DNA of 64,000 bases, taken from assembly GCA_000332255.1 (NCBI GenBank), contig KB235926.1:3285959-3349958 (forward strand). Direction: 5' to 3'. The DNA is from a cyanobacterium PCC 7702 (lineage in GTDB: Bacteria; Cyanobacteriota; Cyanobacteriia; Cyanobacteriales; Nostocaceae). This document shows, piece by piece, positions 37,152-46,190 of the stretch; position 1 is the stretch's first letter, and each line of letters begins with the position of its first letter. The position numbers were made by a program, and so were the translations under genes. The notes under the pieces were generated by a model. It did no database searches. It was not told where the DNA came from and saw only the letters and a program-made list of their open reading frames with translations.

Positions 37152-37841
37152 TTAAAGTTCACCAAACCTTGTCTTGAGGATATACTCCGCAATAGCTAAA
37201 TCTTGAGGAGTGGTTACTTTTAAATTTGTTTCTTCTCCTTCAACAATTTGTACTTGATAGCCACACTTTTCAAACAAAGCAGCATCATCGGTAACTTCCC
37301 ATCCTTGACGCACTCCTTCGCTATGGCAATATTTGAGTAACTGAACATTAAAGCCTTGGGGAGTTTGTGCTGCCCACAGTTGACGGCGATCCGGTGTCTG
37401 TTGAATTATGCCGTCTTCGCCCACAACTTTAATGGTATCTTTAACAGGCACAGCAGCAATTAAACCCGAGCAATGGTGAATAGCTAAGGCACATCTGTCA
37501 AGCAATTCCGGCGTGACAAGGCATCTTGCTCCGTCGTGAATCAGGACGTGGGTCGCATCAGCTGGCAGTGCTTGCAAGCCATTGTAAACCGATTGTTGGC
37601 GAGTCGAACCACCTTTAATTAATTCCACAGGTTTACTCAGCTGCAAATCGGCGATAATTGCTTTAAGGTCATGCCAATCTGCGGGCTGGGAAATAATCCC
37701 AATCCAACTGATTTGGCGCGAAGCCTCGGCCGCTAGCAGCGTCCAACTAATAATAGCCCGCGATCGCACTTCTAACAAAAGCTTGTTGCGGTCACTTCCC
37801 ATTCTTCTTCCGGTTCCGGCAGCTGGAATTAGTAAATGCAC
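37152..37841 (-). CDS. ispD: 2-C-methyl-D-erythritol 4-phosphate cytidylyltransferase
   Basis: 229 aa from the GTG at 37841 (TTGAGGAAT lies just upstream; a TTG at 37853 is a weaker start). The nucleotide-binding N terminus is LLIPAAGTGRRMGSDRNKLL. Further motifs are GGSTRQQSVYNGLQAL, LIHDGARCLVTPELLDRC, PVKDTIKVVG and TDDAALFEKCGYQVQIVEGE. It transfers CMP to MEP in the isoprenoid pathway. It is divergent from the GT9 gene, with 70 bp between starts. Confidence 0.95.
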   Translation of the reverse strand: MHLLIPAAGTGRRMGSDRNKLLLEVRSRAIISWTLLAAEASRQISWIGIISQPADWHDLKAIIADLQLSKPVELIKGGSTRQQSVYNGLQALPADATHVLIHDGARCLVTPELLDRCALAIHHCSGLIAAVPVKDTIKVVGEDGIIQQTPDRRQLWAAQTPQGFNVQLLKYCHSEGVRQGWEVTDDAALFEKCGYQVQIVEGEETNLKVTTPQDLAIAEYILKTRFGEL

Positions 37842-37911
37842 AGCATTCCTCAATCTTTCAGGCTATATATTTTCCCCTAAAATAGGGAGCGAGTAAGTGT
37901 AAATAAATATT

Positions 37912-38871
37912 ATGCGAGTAGTGGCCCTTGTCCCTGGTGGAATAGGCGACCAAATTCTATTCTTCCCCACGTTAGACGATCTGAAGCGTCATTATCCTGA
38001 CATTCAGATAAATGTGTGTGTAGAACCCCGAGCAACTGCTGCTTACCAAATCAGCAAGTCGGTTAGCGAAATACTGACATTTGACTACAAAGATCGCAAC
38101 AGTTTAGCCGATTGGGCAAATCTAGTCGGAATGCTTCGCGATCGCGAATACGACGTTGCTATCGCTGCGGGACAAAGTTTGTTAATCAATCTTTTACTGT
38201 GGCTGGCTGGAATTCCCATACGCGTCGGCTACAAAGGTAAAGGAGCAGTTTTTCTGACCAACGCAGTTCCCTTAAAAAAAGACCAATACGTTGCTCACAT
38301 GTACCACGACCTGCTGCAAGGGTTAGGTATCAAGTCTCCTTGTCCAGAATTAACCGTTAACGTACCCAAATCTGACATTGAATGGGCAAATAACGAGCAA
38401 ATCAGACTGGGAATCAAAGAAACAGGCTACGTTTTGATCGATGTCGGTGCAGCAGACCTATCTGAAATGAAAGATCCTGACACGGTTTACCCCATTCATA
38501 ATTGGCAGCAAATTATCCAAGACTTTCAACACAAGCAACCGGATATACCTGTGGCAATCGTCCAAAAACAAGGCGAAGAAAATTTTGTCCGCCAGATCCA
38601 ACAGCACCTACCGGAAGTCAAAATAACTGCTCCTCAAAATATCGGTCAGTTGACAGCAATGATTGCTGGAGCTAATTTGATGTTATGTACAGATAGTGTA
38701 CCCATGCATCTTGCTGTTGCGGTACAAACCTACACGATTGCCTTGTTTGGTCGCACAAAACCAGAAACGTTATTACCCAAAAACGACCGGTTTGTTGCGA
38801 TCAAATCGCCCACAGGCAAAACGGCAGATATCTCGCCCACAACAGTCTTAGAAAAAATTTGGGGTGGGTAA
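37912..38871 (+). CDS. Glycosyltransferase family 9 (heptosyltransferase-like)
   Basis: 319 aa. The N terminus ALVPGGIGDQILFFPTLDDL is the GT9 signature for donor binding; LLLWLAGIPIRVGYKGKG and CTDSVPMHLAVAVQTYTIAL complete the GT-B fold. ADP-heptose LPS heptosyltransferases belong here, but many cyanobacterial members act on unknown glycans. No other LPS gene is nearby, so the acceptor is open. A hairpin lies 57 bp past the stop. Confidence 0.87.
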   Translation: MRVVALVPGGIGDQILFFPTLDDLKRHYPDIQINVCVEPRATAAYQISKSVSEILTFDYKDRNSLADWANLVGMLRDREYDVAIAAGQSLLINLLLWLAGIPIRVGYKGKGAVFLTNAVPLKKDQYVAHMYHDLLQGLGIKSPCPELTVNVPKSDIEWANNEQIRLGIKETGYVLIDVGAADLSEMKDPDTVYPIHNWQQIIQDFQHKQPDIPVAIVQKQGEENFVRQIQQHLPEVKITAPQNIGQLTAMIAGANLMLCTDSVPMHLAVAVQTYTIALFGRTKPETLLPKNDRFVAIKSPTGKTADISPTTVLEKIWGG

Positions 38872-38927
38872 ACTATCCCTTCTTCTCCTCACAACCACCT
38901 TTGGCGTCATACCTTTCCCGGGCCCTT

Positions 38928-38948
38928 CCCTTGCAAGCGCGGCAAGGG
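38928..38948 (+). terminator. Hairpin after the GT9 gene
   Basis: A perfect 7-bp stem CCCTTGC/GCAAGGG with loop AAGCGCG is followed by GCAAGTTTTG. It is a plausible terminator for the glycosyltransferase. Confidence 0.5.
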
Positions 38949-39502
38949 GCAAGTTTTGTCTCATGAAAAAACCATAAAGACCCTAGTAGGCGCCAGCACC
39001 TCATACACACCAGCCGTGTGGGGTTTCCCCCCAATCCCTTTTTATTCCACAACCTGCTATGCTGTAGTAATGGCCAACAACGCGTTCAGGCCCGCAAGTG
39101 TCAGCAGAGCGTGCATCTACCACAGTTTTGTCAAACTCAACCCCCAGTTTACTGAGTTACTGGGCTTTGTGGAAATAAAAAAATGGCAACTAAGTCATCA
39201 AAACTTAGTTGTTCAGGTTGTTCTCACGTCCTTTTTTCATCAGCTATGAAATTTTAGAGCCAACTGAGAGCCACCGTGAGAGAACAAACCAAGAATCAGG
39301 GATTCATCTGAAAAAAAATAACAAATATCAATTTTAGTGCCGTTACGAGATACCAGGCCGTTTGCAAAAAGCAGTAACACTAATCATCCATGTTATTGCT
39401 TTCGGGTAACTCTTACGCGCCACCTTCTCTGTTTGTTTTTACCCCGCTCCCCAAACAGGAAAATCTACTAGGAATGTGATGAAAATTTAACAGGGTAAAA
39501 AA
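38949..39502. other. Intergenic region
   Basis: About 550 bp. A 97-codon frame at 38956-39249 is rich in Thr/Ser/Tyr/Pro with no domain and I do not accept it. At 39184-39208 a 9-bp perfect inverted repeat (CAACTAAGT/ACTTAGTTG) is present without a T-run. The less AT-rich stretch 38960-39130 could be an untranslated RNA, but I cannot identify one. Confidence 0.35.
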
Positions 39503-40270
39503 ATGGCGATCTATTTACACAACTTTATTAGTGTTGGCAAACGTTATGTTCAAGTAGAAAGTCAACCCCATCATATCACGGGTATTTTCAGAGAAATTAC
39601 TAATACCTGCGAAAATTGGCATCAAAATCCATTGCTCTCAGTCGATAGGGTCTATTTTCAGTGTGAAGAAGAAGGAACAATTACCTATTACCAAACTACA
39701 AGCACAGATAAGGCTGGTAAAGGTATTTGGACATATCTTGTATATGAATGTTCAGAAAATGAAGAAAAAGTATTTCGAGATTCATCCATTGATACTAGCA
39801 TCAATTTGTTACAAAAATTACTTGCCGGTCAAAAATTGCTGCACACTGCCGCAGACATATATGAATATCTCAGATATAAATTATATGAAAGTGACTTTAT
39901 AGATACTCATCTTCCTAGTGATTGGGATACCCCCACAGGGAGAAAAATAGTAAATCTCATTTTCGAAGAATTTCAAGCTTTTCATTCCTCATCTTTATTT
40001 GCAGAAGGAATCGGAAAACAATACATGAAAAATGTTATTAATAAATTTATTGAACTGGGACGAGAAGTTTTAAATAGTCGTGGAAAATGGCAAGATTTTG
40101 AATTAGCTCAATACGATGTACTGAAAAAAATAAAAATTGATGATATAGCCAATTTAATTTTAGAACATAACGATTATCGACTTTGGCAAGCAGTATTGCC
40201 CAGTAAATCTAAAGCAGTGGAATATGCTTTTGATGCTGCCTTAAATTTGATCTGTCGCCTTCAGGGATAA
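39503..40270 (+). CDS. Hypothetical protein, unknown family
   Basis: 255 aa, soluble, acidic, with no signal or membrane segment. The first half looks beta-rich (AIYLHNFISVGKRYVQVESQ, YLVYECSENEE); the second half is helical (KNVINKFIELGREVLNSRGK, DIANLILEHNDYRLWQAV). The frame is closed by a proper stop and the base composition is more AT-rich than the flanking ispD and crr6 genes, which may indicate recent gain. A GGGTAAAA leader precedes the ATG. I do not recognise the family. Confidence 0.6.
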   Translation: MAIYLHNFISVGKRYVQVESQPHHITGIFREITNTCENWHQNPLLSVDRVYFQCEEEGTITYYQTTSTDKAGKGIWTYLVYECSENEEKVFRDSSIDTSINLLQKLLAGQKLLHTAADIYEYLRYKLYESDFIDTHLPSDWDTPTGRKIVNLIFEEFQAFHSSSLFAEGIGKQYMKNVINKFIELGREVLNSRGKWQDFELAQYDVLKKIKIDDIANLILEHNDYRLWQAVLPSKSKAVEYAFDAALNLICRLQG

Positions 40271-40286
40271 TAAAAAAGTGAATATA

Positions 40287-40760
40287 TTAAAGCATCTCAA
40301 AAAAAGCATCTTCTAGCTCATAACCTAATAGCTTAGCCATCGCTTGCAGGCGCGAGCGACTGGGAATATTGTGCTGTTTGAGCCAATCGCTTAAAATAAA
40401 AATTTTGTGCATCAAAAAAATTTCCAAAGCTTCAGGATTGTACTGAATACCTTGTTGAGAAGTAAATTGGTGCGGTACAAGCATCGCAGCGTAACGAGCA
40501 AGTTCTCCCACTTTCCAATCAAGTAAAAATGGCAACCAAGGATAACGAGTATCAAGGCGAACAAACCATAAGCGTATTTCAGGAATTTCTGAGAATTCCC
40601 GCGGATCGCCCGCTTCTAACTCATACTTGATCTCAAAGCGCAGCTGTTGTTCGTAGGAAGCGATCGCCTCCTGTTGTAGCCATTTCTCAATTACCGCTGT
40701 CACCGGAGATAAATCTAGGGAATTAATGAAGTCAGAATTGAGAGTGATGGTAGTTGTCAT
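40287..40760 (-). CDS. crr6: CRR6 family NdhI maturation factor
   Basis: 157 aa. The pattern LSEIPEIRLWF-type (here EFSEIPEIRLWFVRLDTRYP), WLPFLLDWKVGELARYAAML, VPHQFTSQQGIQYNPEALEI and FILSDWLKQHNIPS is that of Chlororespiratory Reduction 6 (DUF1817). CRR6 helps fold and insert NdhI during assembly of the hydrophilic arm of NDH-1 in cyanobacteria and plastids. It is a complete, soluble cytoplasmic protein, convergent with the hypothetical gene 16 bp away. Confidence 0.9.
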   Translation of the reverse strand: MTTTITLNSDFINSLDLSPVTAVIEKWLQQEAIASYEQQLRFEIKYELEAGDPREFSEIPEIRLWFVRLDTRYPWLPFLLDWKVGELARYAAMLVPHQFTSQQGIQYNPEALEIFLMHKIFILSDWLKQHNIPSRSRLQAMAKLLGYELEDAFFEML

Positions 40761-41176
40761 TGACTGGGAATGTAACTTCGACTAAATATTAGAAATTTTA
40801 TCTTCGAAATTTATACACCCTCGAAAGAGAATACAATCCTTGCAAAAAAATCCACAAAACTAGCTGTCACCATTGTATTGCTTTGTGCAAAATATACTTT
40901 TGGTATTCTCAACTCGAAGCTGGCGTCAATAGAAGTAGAAATAATTTCTCCCTGCAGAGAGGAAGCGATGCGCTCAACTGCAAGCCAAAACGATGACATA
41001 TAGTCAAGTAGACGTTTACTCTCATTTTAAGCTAAAGTTGAAATGAGTTTATCTTATTGAAAAATGCAATCGTCAGCAGTAAAAAGTTAACAAGACAGAT
41101 CAACTCTAGATATATAAATAACAAATAAACATTAAAAAAAATTAGCCAATTGCCAGAAAAGTTAACAAATATAGAT
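40761..41176. other. Intergenic region, divergent promoters
   Basis: About 415 bp between crr6 (minus) and the Fur-family gene (plus). A 62-codon minus frame (40811-40999) has no support. AT-rich near the Fur start; no clear operator seen. Confidence 0.35.
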
Positions 41177-41623
41177 ATGCAAAAACCGCCAACTTCTACA
41201 AAACCAATTCGTTCTTTAGAAGACGCTTTAGATCGCTGCCAAGCTCTAGGTATGCGCGTTAGCCGGCAGCGCCGTTTTATTTTAGAATTGCTGTGGCAAG
41301 CAAAAGAACACCTTTCAGCCAGAGAAATTTACGATCGCCTCAATCAACAAGGAAAAGCGATCGGTCACACATCTGTGTATCAAAATCTAGAAGCATTGTC
41401 TTCCAGCGGAATCATCGAGTGTATCGAACACTGCGATGGACGTTTGTACGGCAATATCAGTGATGCTCACAGTCACGTCAACTGCTTAGATACAAACCAA
41501 ATTTTAGATGTTCACGTAACATTACCAGAAGAAATCATTCGTCAGGTGGAAGAACAAACAAACGTCAAGATTACGGGATACAGTATTAACTTTTACGGCT
41601 ATAGAGAAAACAATCCTCAATAA
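41177..41623 (+). CDS. Fur family transcriptional regulator
   Basis: 148 aa from the ATG at 41177 (a TTG nine codons earlier keeps the frame). The winged-helix DNA-binding part is RVSRQRRFILELLWQ through GHTSVYQNLEALSSSGIIEC. The metal-binding half has HCDGRLYGNISDAHSHVN. The usual structural CxxC is CLDT, and no second CxxC follows, so the structural Cys4 zinc site is absent. The His-rich regulatory site is partly kept. Fur, Zur and PerR members control metal or peroxide responses. Which one this is cannot be settled by eye. Confidence 0.87.
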   Translation: MQKPPTSTKPIRSLEDALDRCQALGMRVSRQRRFILELLWQAKEHLSAREIYDRLNQQGKAIGHTSVYQNLEALSSSGIIECIEHCDGRLYGNISDAHSHVNCLDTNQILDVHVTLPEEIIRQVEEQTNVKITGYSINFYGYRENNPQ

Positions 41624-41744
41624 AATAGCTCCCACATGCCAAAACACAAATGCGCTCTTGGTAACGATATGTAAAGATGTTAATGTTTGGGGACTGTGAC
41701 CGCCAATCTTTCAACTACCCAGTCACAGTATACTCAAGTAGATT

Positions 41745-43481
41745 ATGAGCGATCGCCCTTTGCGAATATTGCTAGTTGACCAAGACCCCATCTTCCGACT
41801 GGGACTGGGAATCGCCCTGGCAGAATTTCCTCACCTACAAGTAGTATCAGAAGCAGCAACAGATACTGCCGCTTTGCAAATCTTAGCACAACTTGTCTCT
41901 AAAGAACCTGCAGGCGTTGATTTAGTTATTTTAGAGCTTGGTAACAGTCGTTCTCTTTCCAGCCAGCAACTAGGTTTACAGCTTTGTCAGCAACTAAAAA
42001 CTCAGTACCCTAACCTACCAATTTTACTTTTAAGTTCTCTCCAAGACCAGAAACTACTCCTAGCAGCTAAATTTATCGGCGTAGAAGGATATTGTCCCAA
42101 AGGTACCCCTGTTGAGGAATTAGTTACTGCGATCGAACAAGTAGCAGCAGGTCATTCTTATTGGTATGGAGAAAGCAGGGAAGAAAACACAAACTTAGAA
42201 AAGCAAAAGCAACCAAGAACTAACATTTTCACTAGGTTGCTAGACAAATGGCGCTTATCAGGAATTGCTCAGATTGACGCTACCTTAGTAGCAGTCACAG
42301 CGCAATTACAAGCTCCCGATCTCACAGTATTAGAACGAGCAGTTTTAGCCGGACAGCGACGAGAATTACTAGCAGCTCGTTGGTTGGTCAATCACTTATT
42401 GAGTGTACCACAGTCTACTCCCCAAAAATTACCTGCTTTTGGGAACGTTTCTCCTACGAGCGCGATCGTCACCTCCTCTCATTTATCAAAAAAGCAGAAA
42501 ACTTCCTATGTACTTAGTCCTAAAGCACTGCAAGTTATATTGTTTGCATCTTGCATTAACAAGTTGCAATTTCCTTTAGAAAATCTCACAGATACGCCGT
42601 TGGAAATTGACATTTTACGTCCCGATAGAAAACGAGAGTTGCTTTATTTAATTCTCCAAAAAATTGCTCAATTTTTAGAGGAATTGCGTAGTTCTCAAAT
42701 TGAAATTCAGCAATTATCGGAAATTATCAATAAGATATTGCATGATTTATGGCAAGAAGCAACTACGGATTTTTTTGGTAAATTTTCTCGAGTCCGAGTG
42801 GGCAACAATCGTGTAGAAATAGTTAATATTCTACTCCAAAGTGCTGCAATAGTCCAAGCAGAAATTCTCAATAAAATTCCCCTAGTTGTGGATTTATTTG
42901 CTTATTTGTTATTTCAAAGTGATTTAACAGTTGATAATAGAAATTATCCGGCGGAGAGTTTAGAAGCCAAACAACAAGCAGAAAGATTATTGGAAAATTT
43001 GTTGATTCAAGTAGCTAATAGTGTTATGCAACCGTTATTAAACTCTTTAGCAGATATAGAAGATATTAAAAGAAATTTTTACGATCGCAGTTTAATTTCC
43101 ACTCGGGAAATCGAGCGCTTTCGAAATAATTTATCTTGGAAATATAGAATAAAAAATTATATAATAGAACCAAAGACAATCTTTGAAAGTCGTTATGAAC
43201 TGTTTGTATTAGCACCCCGCGGCATTGCGAAAGTATCCATTTATGCTCCCCGCACTCAAGAGCTGAGAGAGCTTTCAGGAATTCCTTTATTAGTAACTTT
43301 AGGATTAGAATTTGCTGATGCGATCGCGCCTCGTTTCCGCTCTCTACTATCATTTCTGGGTAACGGAGTTGTTTTTATTCTGACGCAAATAGTTGGTCGG
43401 GGTTTAGGGTTAATTGTTCGTGGCATTTTGCAAGGTATCGGTAGCGTTTCCTTATCAGAAGGAAAGAATAAAAAATTATAA
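41745..43481 (+). CDS. Receiver-like domain fused to DUF3685
   Basis: 578 aa. Residues 5-135 form a response-regulator receiver: acidic pocket LLVDQDPIFRLGLG, Lys in YCPKGTPVEEL. The phosphoacceptor position holds Glu64 (LVILELGN) where Asp is expected, so it may be locked in a phospho-mimic state. The remaining ~400 residues match the DUF3685 type found in cyanobacteria, with long helices (LESRYELFVLAPRG-like region near 485) and a hydrophobic C-terminal end (GVVFILTQIVGRGLGLIVRG) that may touch the membrane. Function unknown. Confidence 0.82.
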   Translation: MSDRPLRILLVDQDPIFRLGLGIALAEFPHLQVVSEAATDTAALQILAQLVSKEPAGVDLVILELGNSRSLSSQQLGLQLCQQLKTQYPNLPILLLSSLQDQKLLLAAKFIGVEGYCPKGTPVEELVTAIEQVAAGHSYWYGESREENTNLEKQKQPRTNIFTRLLDKWRLSGIAQIDATLVAVTAQLQAPDLTVLERAVLAGQRRELLAARWLVNHLLSVPQSTPQKLPAFGNVSPTSAIVTSSHLSKKQKTSYVLSPKALQVILFASCINKLQFPLENLTDTPLEIDILRPDRKRELLYLILQKIAQFLEELRSSQIEIQQLSEIINKILHDLWQEATTDFFGKFSRVRVGNNRVEIVNILLQSAAIVQAEILNKIPLVVDLFAYLLFQSDLTVDNRNYPAESLEAKQQAERLLENLLIQVANSVMQPLLNSLADIEDIKRNFYDRSLISTREIERFRNNLSWKYRIKNYIIEPKTIFESRYELFVLAPRGIAKVSIYAPRTQELRELSGIPLLVTLGLEFADAIAPRFRSLLSFLGNGVVFILTQIVGRGLGLIVRGILQGIGSVSLSEGKNKKL

Positions 43482-44933
43482 ATTCCAGCGGCGACGACAG
43501 TAGAAAAAACCTTGCAAACATTCCTGTTGGAAAATATTGCTTTGTAATTTTTGCTTTTTCCACTCAGCTGCTGTTTGTTCTAAAATTTCTGAAAAACTAG
43601 GGAAAATGGCAGATAAATTTGCAACCTGATGGATTTTAATTTTTTTAGTCATAGCCAAAGTAATAACATTAATTAACTCGCGAGCTTGAGCTCCCAATAT
43701 AGAAGCACCTAAAATTTCTCCATTTTGGCGGACGATTAATTTGCACATCCCCGTGATTTCTTCCTGAAGGTGAGCAGCTACTAGCGTTTGAAAATACTGC
43801 CGCAATACTAAAATTCCATCGGGATGATATTGTTGTTTGGCTTGTGCTTCTGTTAAACCAACTTGCGCGAACATAGGTGCAGAATTTATTCCCCAAGGAA
43901 TAAATCGATAATTAACTTTGTGTCGGGGAAAAAACAGAGCATTTTTCAGAGCGATTCTTGCTTCATAATTAGCAATGTGAGCGCAGTCGTAGCCACCAAT
44001 AACATCACCACAAGCATAAATACGACGATTAGTCGTTTGTAGCCTTTCATTGACAACAAGATGGCGGTGGCGCCATTTTACACCTACAGCAGCCAAATTT
44101 AAAAATTCAATATTTGGCTGCTGGGCTATAGCGACAACAATTTCATCCGTTTCTATGGCTTTATCTCCTGCTTGCAACCATTTTTTGTTTTCCAGCAGTC
44201 GCACTTGTGTCACTGGCGTTTTGGTAAGGACGCGCACGCCTTCTGCTTCTAGCTGTGCTTGTAAAAGTTGGGCTACTTCTGGGTCAGCATGACGAATAAT
44301 CAAAGGGCTATTTACGATGAGGGTAACACTGTAACCTAACCGTGCTAAAGTTTGGGCTATCTCAACACTTTGGGGAACTCCTCCAAGAACAACCCAATTA
44401 TTGGGTGGCGTACGTTCATTTAAAGACTGCCATATATTAGATATGGTCAAAAAGCCTGTTTTTTGGAGTCCCTCAATCTCTGGAATCGCTGGAATCGATC
44501 CGCTCGCAAGTAAATACCTACGTCCTCGCAGCAAGCGATCGCCGACAACAAATGCTAAGTAAGGAGAAGATTGAAATTGACCTTGACCGAGAATAACATC
44601 AATGCCTTGAGCAGATAAAATCGCTGGAGAATACAGCTGTTCTAGATGGAAGGCGACGCTTTGAGCGTATAGCATCGCTTCTTGCAGCCATGGAAAAGGT
44701 ATTTGGTATTTCTGTTGTGTTTGAAAGGGTAAAGCTTTGATTTCATATTGATGGTCGCAGTGCAACTGCGGCGCCAGTTGACCTATTTCGTTAAAAACAT
44801 AATGGGGAATAAAATCATAACAAGGTTTTGGTTCTACCAAAGCAACTTTAGCTTGCAATTGAGTTGCCATCAAAGCGGCGTAGCGTCCAGTAGGAGTACC
44901 ACCAATAATTACAACATCGTAGTCAACAGTCAT
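43476..44933 (-). CDS. FAD/NAD(P)-dependent oxidoreductase lacking the redox disulfide
   Basis: 485 aa from the ATG at 44933. It has the fold of dihydrolipoamide dehydrogenase/mercuric reductase: FAD-binding YDVVIIGGTPTGRYAALMAT, NAD(P)-binding NWVVLGGVPQSVEIAQTLAR, second FAD motif RRIYACGDVIGGYDCAHIAN and a C-terminal dimerisation domain (APMFAQVGLTEAQAKQQY). The CxxxxC active-site disulfide expected near residue 40 is absent (EPKPCYDFIPHYVFNE), so it cannot act as a classic disulfide reductase. It overlaps the DUF3685 gene tail to tail by a few bases. Confidence 0.85.
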   Translation of the reverse strand: MTVDYDVVIIGGTPTGRYAALMATQLQAKVALVEPKPCYDFIPHYVFNEIGQLAPQLHCDHQYEIKALPFQTQQKYQIPFPWLQEAMLYAQSVAFHLEQLYSPAILSAQGIDVILGQGQFQSSPYLAFVVGDRLLRGRRYLLASGSIPAIPEIEGLQKTGFLTISNIWQSLNERTPPNNWVVLGGVPQSVEIAQTLARLGYSVTLIVNSPLIIRHADPEVAQLLQAQLEAEGVRVLTKTPVTQVRLLENKKWLQAGDKAIETDEIVVAIAQQPNIEFLNLAAVGVKWRHRHLVVNERLQTTNRRIYACGDVIGGYDCAHIANYEARIALKNALFFPRHKVNYRFIPWGINSAPMFAQVGLTEAQAKQQYHPDGILVLRQYFQTLVAAHLQEEITGMCKLIVRQNGEILGASILGAQARELINVITLAMTKKIKIHQVANLSAIFPSFSEILEQTAAEWKKQKLQSNIFQQECLQGFFYCRRRWNL

Positions 44934-45013
44934 TATAGTTTTAATCAATAGTCCACAGTTACAGTCATTAGCTATTAGCTGCCTTGATCAAATTTTCACT
45001 AAAAATAGGACTG

Positions 45014-46162
45014 CTATAGACTATTGACAGAAGCGATCGCGTTTAACAAACTTTGGTTTTCCGAGGACAAGCGTACGGCAACACGAAAATAGCGATCGCC
45101 CAGCTTTGGAAAACTAAGGCAATCGCGAATCAAAATCCGATGCTGCTGGAGTAGCTGTGTTTGTAACTTAGAACTAGACTGGCGGCATTTTACGAGTAGA
45201 AAATTAGCAGCGCTTGGCAAAGGTTGCAAACCTGGTATGTTGGCTAAACCCTCAAACAACTGCTTTCGTGCTTGTGGTAGCCAAGCCCAACTTTGTCGTT
45301 GAAATTCCCGATCGCCAACTGCAGCAATTGCTGCTGCCTGGGCGAGGATGTTTACAGGCCAGGGATCGCGCCAAGATTGCCAGCGCCGCAAGCGATCCGG
45401 GTGAGCGATCGCGTAACCCAATCGCAGTCCGGGGAGACTGTAGAACTTGGTCAGCGATCGTAAAATCACTAAATTTGGATATTTTTGTACTTCCCCAATT
45501 AAACTTTGCTCCTCATCGGGAGGTAAAAAATCCATAAACGCTTCATCCACCACAACCAAACCAAAATCCTTGAGGTAAGGCAAAATACCTTCCCGCAAAA
45601 AAAGCTTTCCCGTTGGATTGTGAGGATTATTTAACAGCAAGCCATGGTTTTGAGAGGGGTACAAAGTGCAAGCAAAGCCACCTTCACCGATGGATTTTCT
45701 TGTATTGAGGAAAAAGGGGGACACGGGGGAACTTTCCCCCTGTGTTGGCGCAGAACAATTGTGTTCTTGCCTATCCAAGGAAATAGGAAACTCCAGTACT
45801 TTGACATTGTGGTGGGCCAGCAAACAGCGGTAGTAATCGCCAAAGGCTGGAGTTATCAGGTTTACTGCGGCTAATTCAGCTAATTCTTTTCCTACCAGGG
45901 TCAGTAATTCTGCCGAACCGTTACCCGGCAAAATCCATTCCGATGGTAGTTGATGAAACTGGCCCAAAGCCGATCTCAACTCTCGATAATCAGGATCTGG
46001 ATAGTGCCTGAGATTCGGCAATTGGGACTCGATCGCAGCCAAAACGCTACGTGGTGGTCCCAATGGACTGATACTGGCAGAAAAATCAATAATTGCACTG
46101 GGGGGACAGCCAGCTAACGCCGCTGCCTTATTTATGTTTCCCCCGTGTGCTGTTTGCCGCAT
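45014..46162 (-). CDS. cobD: Threonine-phosphate decarboxylase / HisC-like aminotransferase
   Basis: 382 aa from the ATG at 46162 (the frame extends into hup, but MRQTAHGGNINKAA is the family start). It is a PLP fold-type I enzyme with IIDFSASISPLGPP, LPGNGSAELLTL, LLLNNPHNPTGKLF, VVVDEAFMDF and the PLP Lys in RSLTKFYSLPGLRLGY. CobD makes aminopropanol phosphate for the cobalamin nucleotide loop; cobQ near the window end supports this. About 35 residues between FPISL and LLLNNP (DNA about 45645-45785) look like an insertion and include a palindromic element. It starts 28 bp after hup, so co-transcription is likely. Confidence 0.85.
   Translation of the reverse strand: MRQTAHGGNINKAAALAGCPPSAIIDFSASISPLGPPRSVLAAIESQLPNLRHYPDPDYRELRSALGQFHQLPSEWILPGNGSAELLTLVGKELAELAAVNLITPAFGDYYRCLLAHHNVKVLEFPISLDRQEHNCSAPTQGESSPVSPFFLNTRKSIGEGGFACTLYPSQNHGLLLNNPHNPTGKLFLREGILPYLKDFGLVVVDEAFMDFLPPDEEQSLIGEVQKYPNLVILRSLTKFYSLPGLRLGYAIAHPDRLRRWQSWRDPWPVNILAQAAAIAAVGDREFQRQSWAWLPQARKQLFEGLANIPGLQPLPSAANFLLVKCRQSSSKLQTQLLQQHRILIRDCLSFPKLGDRYFRVAVRLSSENQSLLNAIASVNSL
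45721..45745. repeat. Palindromic element inside cobD
   Basis: ACACGGGGGAA and TTCCCCCTGTGT form a near-perfect hairpin with a minimal loop. It lies within the non-conserved insert of cobD and keeps the reading frame. It may be a dispersed palindromic repeat that inserted in frame. Confidence 0.5.
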
Positions 46163-46190
46163 CAAAACAGAATCCTCAGAACAACAGAAC

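Noticed and set aside
38956-39249. 97-codon plus-strand frame after GT9
   Set aside because: Lies in a spacer with a hairpin; content is not protein-like. I also considered 6S RNA, tmRNA, SRP RNA and RNase P RNA and could not match any of their conserved cores.
40811-40999. 62-codon minus-strand frame between crr6 and the Fur gene
   Set aside because: No motif, no ribosome site, sits in a divergent promoter region.
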